Shown: positions 1-4,740 of the stretch, one piece after another
Layout: every line of letters begins with the position of its first letter
How positions within the stretch are numbered: the stretch's first letter is position 1
Source: Burkholderiales bacterium
Lineage (GTDB): Bacteria > Pseudomonadota > Gammaproteobacteria > Burkholderiales > SG8-39
Assembly (NCBI GenBank): GCA_027457185.1
Contig: DAIDTN010000106.1
Coordinates: forward strand, 1-6,913
Direction: 5' to 3'
Length of the DNA stretch: 6,913 nt
Notes under the pieces: model-generated
Told to the model about the DNA's origin: nothing
Database searches by the model: none
The model's input: the letters and a program-made list of their open reading frames with translations, nothing else
Program-made: the position numbers and the translations under genes

Positions 1-13
1 GATGCTGGGATGA
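1..13 (+). CDS. rplD: 50S ribosomal protein L4, extreme C-terminus (partial)
   Basis: Only the last codons are present: ATG CTG GGA TGA from base 2, giving ...M-L-G-stop. This fits the usual L4 C-terminus (E. coli ends EEMLA) and the expected position of rplD directly upstream of rplW. The stop TGA at 11-13 overlaps the rplW start ATG at 10-12 in an ATGA junction, which suggests translational coupling. In E. coli, L4 also represses the S10 operon; nothing of that regulation is visible here. The identity rests on synteny and three residues, so it is inferred rather than shown. Confidence 0.6.
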
Positions 14-351
14 ATGCGCCACAAACAAGCAAGACACCGGCGAAGCCTGCGGTGAATAATCCGCAACGCCTGATGCAGGTGCTGCTCGCGCCGCAGGTGT
101 CGGAGAAGAGCACCTACGTCGCCGAGAAGCACGAGCAGGTGGTATTCCGTGTCGTCGGGAATGCGAACAAACCGGAGATCAAGGCTGCGGTTGAATTGCT
201 GTTCAAGGTCGAAGTCGAAAGCGTGCAAGTCGCCAACGTCAAAGGCAAGCAAAAGCGCTTTGGCAAACTGAGCGGCCGGCGCAAAGACTGGAAGAAGGCG
301 TATGTGTGTTTGAAGCCTGGCCAGGAAATCAACTTTCACGCGGCGGAGTAG
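10..351 (+). CDS. rplW: 50S ribosomal protein L23
   Basis: L23 binds domain III of 23S rRNA at the polypeptide exit and is the docking site for trigger factor and SRP. The 113-residue product has the family core: LLAPQVSEKS near residues 26-35, KPEIKAAVELLFKVEV in the middle, and GRRKDWKKAYV toward the C-terminus. It is slightly longer than the roughly 100 residues of E. coli L23 because of an N-terminal extension of about 15-20 residues (TSKTPAKPAVNNPQ). The start at 10 is preferred because it forms an ATGA overlap with the end of rplD. An internal Met at residue 22 (base 73) would give a more typical length but has no clear ribosome binding site. The stop is TAG, followed 3 bp later by rplB. 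Confidence 0.95.
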   Translation: MNAPQTSKTPAKPAVNNPQRLMQVLLAPQVSEKSTYVAEKHEQVVFRVVGNANKPEIKAAVELLFKVEVESVQVANVKGKQKRFGKLSGRRKDWKKAYVCLKPGQEINFHAAE

Positions 352-354
352 AGC

Positions 355-1182
355 ATGGCACTCGTCAAAGTAAAACCCACCTCACCCGGCCGCCGCGCCC
401 TGGTCAAGGTCGTCAACCCCGATCTGCACAAGGGCAAGCCCCACGCGCCCCTGCTCGAATCGCAATCGAAGCGCGCCGGGCGCAACAACAGCGGCCATAT
501 CACCATGCGCCATCAGGGCGGCGGCCACAAGCAGCATTACCGCATCGTCGATTTCAAGCGCGCCAAGGACGGGATCACGGCCAAAGTCGAGCGCCTGGAA
601 TACGACCCCAACCGCAGCGCCAATCTGGCCCTGCTGTGCTATACGGATGGCGAGCGCCGCTACATCATCGCGCCCAAGGGCGTCGCAGTAGGCGCGCTAC
701 TCATGTCCGGCGCGGAAGCGCCGATCAAGCCGGGCAATACCCTGCCGCTGCGCAATATCCCGGTGGGCACCACCGTGCATTGCGTCGAGATGTTGCCGGG
801 CAAAGGCGCGCAGATCGCGCGTGCGGCCGGCACTTCGGTGCAACTGCTTGCGCGCGAGGGCAGTTATGCCCAGCTGCGTCTGCGTTCGGGCGAAGTGCGC
901 AAGGTGCACATCGAGTGCCGCGCCACCATCGGCGAAGTCGGCAACGAAGAGCATTCGCTGGAATCGGTGGGCAAGGCCGGGCGCATGCGCTGGCGCGGCG
1001 TGCGCCCGACGGTACGCTGCGTGGCGATGAACCCGATCGATCACCCGCACGGCGGAGGCGAAGGCAAGACCGCGGCGGGCCGGCATCCGGTCAGCCCCTG
1101 GGGCACGCTTACCAAGGGCTACCGCACGCGCAAGAACAAACGCACTAGCGGCATGATCATCAATCGCCGTAACAAGAAATAG
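355..1182 (+). CDS. rplB: 50S ribosomal protein L2
   Basis: L2 is one of the largest and most conserved 23S rRNA-binding proteins. It is needed for subunit association and for assembly of the peptidyl-transferase region. The 275-residue product matches the usual 273-276. It begins with the typical KVKPTSPGRRALVKVVNP and has RHQGGGHKQHYRIVDFKR near residues 51-68, DPNRSANLALL, and the hallmark NPIDHPHGGGEGK. His230 of that motif corresponds to the conserved His229 of E. coli numbering. GGAG at 345-348 lies 6 bases before the ATG. The stop is TAG. One oddity is Cys222 in TVRCVAMN, where the family normally has Gly (VRGxAMN). Confidence 0.98.
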   Translation: MALVKVKPTSPGRRALVKVVNPDLHKGKPHAPLLESQSKRAGRNNSGHITMRHQGGGHKQHYRIVDFKRAKDGITAKVERLEYDPNRSANLALLCYTDGERRYIIAPKGVAVGALLMSGAEAPIKPGNTLPLRNIPVGTTVHCVEMLPGKGAQIARAAGTSVQLLAREGSYAQLRLRSGEVRKVHIECRATIGEVGNEEHSLESVGKAGRMRWRGVRPTVRCVAMNPIDHPHGGGEGKTAAGRHPVSPWGTLTKGYRTRKNKRTSGMIINRRNKK

Positions 1183-1192
1183 AGGATAGGAC

Positions 1193-1513
1193 ATGGGACG
1201 TTCAGTCAAGAAAGGCCCGTTCGTTGACCACCATCTGGTGGGCAAGGTGGAGAAGGTGCGCGGCAGCGGCGACAAGCGCCCGATCAAGACCTGGTCGCGC
1301 CGCTCCACCATCCTGCCGGATTTCGTCGGCCTGACCATCGCGGTGCATAACGGCAAGCAGCATATTCCGGTCTATATTTCCGAGAACATGGTGGGCCACA
1401 AGCTGGGTGAGTTTGCGCTAACGCGCACGTTCAAGGGCCACTCGGCCGATAGAAAAGTCTCAGCGCCCCCCGGCGGCGGGACTCCCGCGCCGGCTGCGGC
1501 GGCGAAGAAATAG
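1193..1513 (+). CDS. rpsS: 30S ribosomal protein S19
   Basis: S19 sits in the 30S head, pairs with S13 and contacts the A-site finger and P-site region. The 106-residue product has the family signatures RSVKKGPFVDHHL at the N-terminus, KTWSRRSTILPDFVGLTIAVHNGKQH in the centre, and ENMVGHKLGEFALTRTFKGH (about residues 66-85). E. coli S19 has 92 residues. The excess is a C-terminal tail of about 15 residues rich in Pro, Gly and Ala after DRKVS. AGGATAGG lies just before the ATG. The stop TAG merges into GGAGTGA, the ribosome binding site for rplV. Confidence 0.97.
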   Translation: MGRSVKKGPFVDHHLVGKVEKVRGSGDKRPIKTWSRRSTILPDFVGLTIAVHNGKQHIPVYISENMVGHKLGEFALTRTFKGHSADRKVSAPPGGGTPAPAAAAKK

Positions 1514-1524
1514 GAGTGACAGCC

Positions 1525-1926
1525 ATGCAAACCAGAGCCAGCTTGCGCGGTGTCCGCCTGTCGGCGCAGAAAGGGCGGCTCGTCGCCGACCAGATTCGCG
1601 GCCTAGCAGTGGACAAGGCGCTCAACGTTCTAGCGTTCAGCCCGAAGAAGGGTGCCAAGATCATCAAGAAAGTGCTGTAGTCGGCCATCGCCAATGCCGA
1701 GCACAACGACGGCGCCGATATCGACGAGCTCAAGGTGCAGACAATTTTCGTCGAGCAGGGCTCGATGCTCAAGCGCTTTCAGGCTCGCGCCAAGGGCCGC
1801 GGCAACCGCATCAACAAGCACTCCTGCCACATTTTCATCACGGTGGGCGACGAGGTCAAAGCAAAACGCAGCACGGCTAAACCCGTAGCCAAAGCACGCG
1901 CGGCAGACGCCGCGGCCAAAAATTAA
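1525..1926 (+). pseudogene. rplV: 50S ribosomal protein L22, interrupted by an in-frame TAG
   Basis: L22 binds 23S rRNA and extends a long beta-hairpin into the exit tunnel, near the macrolide site. Reading from ATG at 1525 (GGAG at 1512-1515) gives TRASLRGVRLSAQKGRLVAD and so on to IIKKVL. An in-frame TAG follows at 1678-1680 (codon 52). The same frame then continues for 81 codons to TAA at 1924-1926 as SAIANAEHNDGADIDELKV, AKGRGNR and HIFITVGD. The family has Glu at the interrupted codon (KKVLESAIANAEHNDGAD), so a single G-to-T change (GAG to TAG) explains it. There is no length change. Past the usual end near 110 residues there is an Ala/Lys-rich tail of about 20 residues. The cause may be sequencing error, a real nonsense mutation or amber suppression. 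TAG is the ordinary stop of rplW, rplB and rpsS next door, so general recoding is unlikely. Confidence 0.9.
1678..1680 (+). other. In-frame amber codon within rplV (expected Glu52)
   Basis: TAG lies in the rplV frame between GTG CTG and TCG GCC. The L22 family consensus around it, KKVL-E-SAIANAEH, continues without any frame shift on both sides. One base (G to T at 1678) separates it from GAG. No alternative ATG with a ribosome binding site follows closely. A GTG at 1735 could in principle restart but would lack about half the protein. Confidence 0.9.
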
Positions 1927-1935
1927 GGGATAGCC

Positions 1936-2868
1936 ATGGGACAGAAAATCCACCCGATCGGGTTCCGCCTCGCAGTCAACAAGAACTGGGGCTCGCGCTG
2001 GTACGCCAACAGCAAGAACTTCGGCGCCATGCTCAACGAAGACCTGAAGGTACGCGACTACCTGAAGAAAAAGCTTGCGCACGCCTCGGTCGGCCGCGTG
2101 GTGATCGAACGACCGGCCAAGGATGCGCGCATCACCATTCACAGTGCGCGCCCCGGCGTGGTCATCGGCAAGAAGGGTGAAGACATCGAGGTGCTGAAGG
2201 CCGAGCTGCGCAAGATGCTGGGCGTGCAGATGGTGCACGTTAACATCGAGGAGATAAGGAAGCCCGAGATCGATGCCCAGCTCATAGCCGATTCCATCGC
2301 GCAACAACTGGAGAAGCGCATCATGTTCCGCCGCGCGATGAAGCGCGCCATGCAGAACGCGATGCGTCTGGGCGCGCAGGGCATCAAAATCGCGAGCTCG
2401 GGCAGGCTGAACGGCATCGAAATCGCGCGCAACGAGTGGTACCGCGAGGGTCGTGTGCCCCTGCACGCCCGGCGTGCCGACATCGATTATGGTTTCGGCG
2501 AAGCCAAGACCACCTACGGCGTAATCGGCATCAAGGTGTGGGTGTACAAGGGCGAGACCGTTGGCAAGAACGAGCAGCCCCTAGCCGTACCCGGGTCCGC
2601 ACCTGAGGAAATACCGTCGCCGAGAAAGGCGAGAAAGGCGCCGGCCCCTGCGGCCAGAACCGAGCCTGCCGCAGCCAAATCCGAAGGCGAGGCAAAGCCG
2701 AAAACGGCGCCGCGCGCGCGCAAGAAGCCCGCAGCAGGCGACGCCGCCAAAGGCAGCGAAGCGCCCAACACCGAAGCCAAGGCCGAGGGATCGACCGGCG
2801 AACCCGCCAAACCCGCGGCCAGGGCCAAGACTACGGTCAGGCGCGTGACGAAGAAGACAGGAGCTTAA
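1936..2868 (+). CDS. rpsC: 30S ribosomal protein S3 with a long low-complexity C-terminal tail
   Basis: S3 lies at the mRNA entry tunnel of the 30S head and takes part in mRNA unwinding with S4 and S5. The product starts MGQKIHPIGFRLAVNKNW. It has a type II KH domain with the GxxG loop G78-K-K-G81 (VVIGKKGEDIE), then MKRAMQNAMRLGAQGIKI and NEWYREGRVPLH, ending the conserved fold near residue 212 (VIGIKVWVYKGE). Total length is 310 against 233 in E. coli. The extra 90 or so residues are Ala, Pro, Lys, Glu and Arg rich with no fold I recognise, and include a duplicated RKA unit. AAGGGA at 1925-1930 serves as ribosome binding site. HARRADIDY replaces the more usual HTLRADIDY. The stop is TAA, 1 base before rplP. 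Confidence 0.97.
   Translation: MGQKIHPIGFRLAVNKNWGSRWYANSKNFGAMLNEDLKVRDYLKKKLAHASVGRVVIERPAKDARITIHSARPGVVIGKKGEDIEVLKAELRKMLGVQMVHVNIEEIRKPEIDAQLIADSIAQQLEKRIMFRRAMKRAMQNAMRLGAQGIKIASSGRLNGIEIARNEWYREGRVPLHARRADIDYGFGEAKTTYGVIGIKVWVYKGETVGKNEQPLAVPGSAPEEIPSPRKARKAPAPAARTEPAAAKSEGEAKPKTAPRARKKPAAGDAAKGSEAPNTEAKAEGSTGEPAKPAARAKTTVRRVTKKTGA
2622..2639 (+). repeat. Tandem 9-bp duplication in the rpsC tail
   Basis: GAGAAAGGC occurs twice head to tail (2622-2630 and 2631-2639). It is in frame and encodes RKARKA in the low-complexity tail of S3. It looks like a slippage duplication that adds one copy of three basic/Ala residues. Confidence 0.85.
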
Positions 2869-3019
2869 GATGCTTCAACCAGCCAGGACGAAATACCGCA
2901 AGCAGCAAAAAGGCCGCAACAAGGGCATTGCTACGCGCGGCAACAAGGTCGCTTTTGGGGAATATGGGCTTAAGGCCATCGGCCGCGGCCGGCTGACCGC
3001 GCGCCAGATTGAGGCCGCG

Positions 3020-3053
3020 CGCCGCGCTTGATATGGCGGGTCATGGCGCGGCG
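3020..3053 (+). repeat. Perfect 8-bp inverted repeats flanking the inverted block in rplP
   Basis: The left arm CGCCGCGC (3020-3027) and right arm GCGCGGCG (3046-3053) are exact reverse complements and bracket an 18-base spacer (3028-3045). The arms stop pairing at 3019/3054 and 3028/3045. Inverting the spacer leaves the arms unchanged, so the breakpoints lie somewhere within them. In both orientations the arms encode parts of Arg-Arg-Ala and Lys-Arg-Gly-Gly codons of L16, so the repeat is hidden in conserved coding sequence. Confidence 0.95.
3028..3045 (+). other. Inverted 18-bp segment (microinversion) inside rplP
   Basis: As written the segment is TTGATATGGCGGGTCATG, which puts a TGA in frame. 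Its reverse complement, CATGACCCGCCATATCAA, placed between the same flanks reads GCC ATG ACC CGC CAT ATC AAG, that is A-M-T-R-H-I-K. This is what betaproteobacterial L16 has between EAARR and RGGRIWIRIF. The full restoration of six residues with no length change makes chance resemblance very unlikely. Confidence 0.93.
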
Positions 3054-3287
3054 GCCGAATCTGGATCCGGATCTTTCCGGACAAGCCGATTTCGCAGAAA
3101 CCGGCCGAGGTGCGCATGGGCAACGGCAAAGGCAATCCAGAATATTTCGTGGCCGAAATCGTTCCCGGAAAAGTGCTGTATGAAATGGACGGCGTGGACG
3201 AGGTACTGGCGCGGCAGGCTTTCCGCCTGGCCGCGGCTAAACTGCCGATCGCCACGGCGTTTGTCCACCGTTTAGTGGGGTAGACCG

Positions 3288-3482
3288 ATGAAACCGAGTG
3301 AACTGCGCGCCAAGGACGTGGCGCAACTGAACCAGGAACTGAACGACTTGCTGAAGGCGCAATTCGGCCTTCGCATGCAGATTGCGACCCAGCAGCTGAG
3401 CAACAACAGCCAGCTGAAGAAGACCCGCCGCGACATTGCCCGGGTCCGCACCATCATTGCACAGAAGGCGGCAAACAAATGA
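3288..3482 (+). CDS. rpmC: 50S ribosomal protein L29
   Basis: L29 is a small helical-hairpin protein next to L23 at the exit tunnel. The 64-residue product starts MKPSELRAKDVAQLNQELNDLL and ends with the conserved KKTRRDIARVRTIIAQK. Its length is typical (60-66). It begins 4 bases after the rplP stop with only a GGGG-like ribosome binding site at 3277-3280, so it probably depends on translation of rplP. The disrupted rplP reading could therefore reduce its expression. Its TGA stop overlaps the rpsQ start (ATGA). Confidence 0.96.
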   Translation: MKPSELRAKDVAQLNQELNDLLKAQFGLRMQIATQQLSNNSQLKKTRRDIARVRTIIAQKAANK

Positions 3483-3760
3483 GCGACACCCAGACAGCCA
3501 AGGCAAGCAAGGTTGTGCGCGCCCTCACCGGCCGTGTGATCAGCGACAAAATGAACAAGACCGTGACGGTGCTGATCGAACGCCGTGTGCGCCACCCGCT
3601 GGTGGGCAAGATCGTGACCCGGTCGAAGAAATATCACGCGCACGCGGAGAACAATGAGTACAAGCTCGGCGATCTGGTAACGATCGAAGAGACGCGGCCG
3701 ATTTCCAAGACCAAGGCGTGGAAGGTCACCAAGCTGGTAGAGAGGGCGAAGAACGTTTAA
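3479..3760 (+). CDS. rpsQ: 30S ribosomal protein S17
   Basis: S17 is an OB-fold primary 16S rRNA-binding protein in the 30S body. The 93-residue product has LTGRVISDKMNKTVTVLIERRVRHPLVGKIVTRSKKYHAHAENN and the conserved ETRPISKTKAWKV near residues 72-84. A short polar extension of about 9 residues (SDTQTAKAS) precedes the core. The ATG at 3479 overlaps the rpmC stop (ATGA), which supports this start. It is the last gene of the S10 operon; the TAA is followed by the spc promoter region. Confidence 0.97.
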   Translation: MSDTQTAKASKVVRALTGRVISDKMNKTVTVLIERRVRHPLVGKIVTRSKKYHAHAENNEYKLGDLVTIEETRPISKTKAWKVTKLVERAKNV

Positions 3761-3935
3761 GCCGCATAATAATTCTTGCTCCGCCAGTCGCAGGCAGGTA
3801 TAATCTCTCGTTTTTCGCGTTACCGCTTCGCCTCTGGCTGAAGCGTTCAACCCAAACGGGTTCCAAGACTGGCCGCAGCATGGTGCGCACTTAAGGGTGC
3901 GGGTGCAAGCGGTCCAAGTTGGAGAGGAAACACTC
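3761..3935 (+). promoter_or_regulatory. S10/spc intergenic region: promoter and structured leader
   Basis: This 175-bp gap separates rpsQ from rplN. It holds an AT-rich start (GCATAATAATT), a near-consensus promoter, and then roughly 125 bases of leader. The leader contains three short inverted repeats: CGCTTC/GAAGCG (3824-3829 with 3840-3845), AACCC/GGGTT (3849-3853 with 3858-3862) and CGCAC/GTGCG (3886-3890 with 3897-3901). No T-tract follows any of them, so they do not look like intrinsic terminators. E. coli has its spc promoter at the same place. Any regulatory role of the hairpins is inference. Confidence 0.7.
3776..3804 (+). promoter_or_regulatory. Sigma70-type promoter of the spc operon
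   Basis: A -35 like TTGCTC (3776-3781) and a perfect -10 TATAAT (3799-3804) are separated by 17 bases, the optimal spacing. Transcription would start near 3810-3812, about 125 bases before rplN. Upstream AT-rich bases (3766-3775) might act as an UP element. The position between S17 and L14 matches the E. coli spc promoter. Confidence 0.85.
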
Positions 3936-4304
3936 ATGATTCAGATGCAAAGTGTATTGGATGTGGCTGACAACACCGGCGCGCGCGCTGTCATGTGCAT
4001 CAAGGTACTGGGCGGCTCAAAGCGGCGCTATGCCGGGATCGGCGACGTGATCAAGGTCAGCATCAAGGATTGCGCGCCGCGTGGCCGTGTGAAAAAAGGC
4101 GAGATCTACAGCGCCGTGGTGGTGCGTACCGCCAAGGGCGTGCGTCGCGCCGATGGCTCGCTGATCAAATTCGACAGCAATGCCGCGGTGCTGCTCAACG
4201 CCAAGCTGGAGCCGATCGGAACACGCATATTCGGACCGGTGACGCGCGAGCTGCGCAACGAGCGCTTCATGAAAATCGTGTCGCTCGCGCCCGAAGTTTT
4301 GTAA
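3936..4304 (+). CDS. rplN: 50S ribosomal protein L14
   Basis: L14 binds 23S rRNA at the subunit interface (bridges B5/B8) and is the docking site for the silencing factor RsfS. The 122-residue product is the exact family length: MIQMQSVLDVADNTGARAVMCIKVLGG, then KKGEIYSAVVVRTAKGVRRADGS, FDSNAAVLLN and GTRIFGPVTRELR near the end. A GTG 39 bases upstream in frame is rejected because GGAGAGG at 3921-3927 is well placed (8 bases) before the ATG at 3936, and because all L14 proteins start MIQ. It is the first gene of the spc operon, and its TAA is followed by an unusually long gap. Confidence 0.98.
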   Translation: MIQMQSVLDVADNTGARAVMCIKVLGGSKRRYAGIGDVIKVSIKDCAPRGRVKKGEIYSAVVVRTAKGVRRADGSLIKFDSNAAVLLNAKLEPIGTRIFGPVTRELRNERFMKIVSLAPEVL

Positions 4305-4409
4305 GAGATGGGGTCGACGGAACAAGCGGCTTTGGGGAGCGGTTGGACCGTACACTTCCCAGCCGGCTCTGAGTAGCTCCCCAAGTCAGGAATATAGGAA
4401 TCGAAGGCC
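4305..4409 (+). promoter_or_regulatory. rplN-rplX spacer with a long potential RNA hairpin
   Basis: This 105-bp spacer is long for this operon, where other gaps are 1-15 bp. TTGGGGAGC (4332-4340) pairs perfectly with GCTCCCCAA (4376-4384), a 9-bp stem. Inside its 35-base loop, GGTTGG (4341-4346) can pair with CCAGCC (4359-4364) with one G-U pair, stacking directly on the outer stem. No T-run follows, so it is not a classical terminator. It could be a regulatory or processing structure, or a small inserted repeat. No ORF with a ribosome binding site was seen in it. Confidence 0.6.
4332..4384 (+). repeat. Perfect 9-bp inverted repeat between rplN and rplX
   Basis: The arms TTGGGGAGC and GCTCCCCAA are at 4332-4340 and 4376-4384 with a 35-base loop; a T-G wobble at 4331/4385 extends it by one. 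The loop also contains the 8-base palindrome AGCCGGCT (4361-4368). The GC-rich arms suggest a stable RNA stem in the transcript. Confidence 0.85.
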
Positions 4410-4727
4410 ATGCAAAAGATCCGAAAAGGCGACGACGTAATCGTCACCACCGGCAAGGATAAGGGCAAGCGCGGTACGGTGCTGCGCCGCGTCGATGACA
4501 GACACCTGCTGGTCGAGGGCATCAACCGTGCGAAGAAGCACCAGAAACCGAACCCGATGAAGAACCAGACCGGCGGCATCGTCGACTTGGACATGCCGAT
4601 CGACATCTCCAACGTTGCGCTGTTCAATCCGCAAACGCAGAAGGGCGACCGCGTCGGCTTCAAGGCACTCGAGGACGGACGCAAGGTGCGCATTTTCAAG
4701 TCCAACGGCGAAGTTGTGGACGCCTGA
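4410..4727 (+). CDS. rplX: 50S ribosomal protein L24
   Basis: L24 is an assembly-initiator protein that binds the 5' domain of 23S rRNA near the exit tunnel. It has a KOW motif. The 105-residue product starts MQKIRKGDDVIVTTGKDKGKRGTVL (the KOW motif spans about residues 6-32), followed by VEGINRAKKHQKPNP, GGIVDLDMPIDISNVALFNP and GFKALEDGRKVRIFKSNGEVVDA. Its length is typical. AGGA at 4396-4399 lies 10 bases before the ATG. The stop TGA is 13 bases before rplE. Confidence 0.97.
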   Translation: MQKIRKGDDVIVTTGKDKGKRGTVLRRVDDRHLLVEGINRAKKHQKPNPMKNQTGGIVDLDMPIDISNVALFNPQTQKGDRVGFKALEDGRKVRIFKSNGEVVDA

Positions 4728-4740
4728 GAGAGAATACGCT

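Larger units (their letters stand above)
2870..3283 (+). pseudogene. rplP: 50S ribosomal protein L16, disrupted by an 18-bp microinversion
   Basis: L16 binds 23S rRNA near the A and P sites and is a late-assembly protein. ATG at 2870 follows AGGAG (2859-2863). The first 53 codons read a normal betaproteobacterial L16 (KYRKQQKGRNKGIATRGN, GRGRLTARQIEAARRA). TGA follows at 3029-3031. From 3047 the same frame resumes as RGGRIWIRIFPDKPISQKPAEVR and runs to LVG and TAG at 3281-3283. There is no net frame shift. The five codons after the TGA read YGGSW where the family has TRHIK (MTRHIK including the stop position). The block 3028-3045 is the reverse complement of the expected bases. Restored, the protein is 137 residues, normal for the group. 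As written, only a 53-residue fragment would be made. Whether the inversion is real, mixed in the population or an artefact is not decided by the sequence. Confidence 0.93.

Noticed and set aside
306..1148. A 280-codon open frame on the plus strand overlapping rplB in another frame
   Set aside because: The translation is Arg/Gln/Pro-rich and matches nothing. The overlapping L2 frame is fully conserved, so this is a shadow.
1678..1680. Amber codon read as a 21st or 22nd amino acid or by genome-wide TAG reassignment
   Set aside because: TAG is used as the normal terminal stop in rplW, rplB, rpsS and rplP here, and the family position is an ordinary Glu one base away.
1630..2466. A 278-codon open frame on the minus strand across rplV and rpsC
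   Set aside because: It lies antisense to conserved ribosomal genes, has the His/Ala/Leu-rich composition of a GC-rich shadow frame, and shows no recognisable domain.
3029..3031. Explaining the rplP stop as a simple frameshift or point mutation
   Set aside because: The frame is the same on both sides with no net length change, yet six consecutive codons are wrong. Only inversion of 3028-3045 restores all of them at once.
3880..3894. Short upstream ORF (ATG GTG CGC ACT TAA) in the spc leader
   Set aside because: It has four codons and no visible ribosome binding site, so it is readily a chance occurrence.
3897..3935. Extended GTG start for L14
   Set aside because: L14 proteins start MIQ; the ATG at 3936 has a well-placed GGAGAGG and gives the exact family length.
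3272..3937. A 221-codon minus-strand open frame across rpmC, rpsQ and the spc promoter
   Set aside because: It is antisense to real genes and to the promoter, has no ribosome binding site, and has low-quality composition.
4332..4384. Rho-independent terminator between rplN and rplX
   Set aside because: The stem is GC-rich, but no T-tract follows it and the operon continues.
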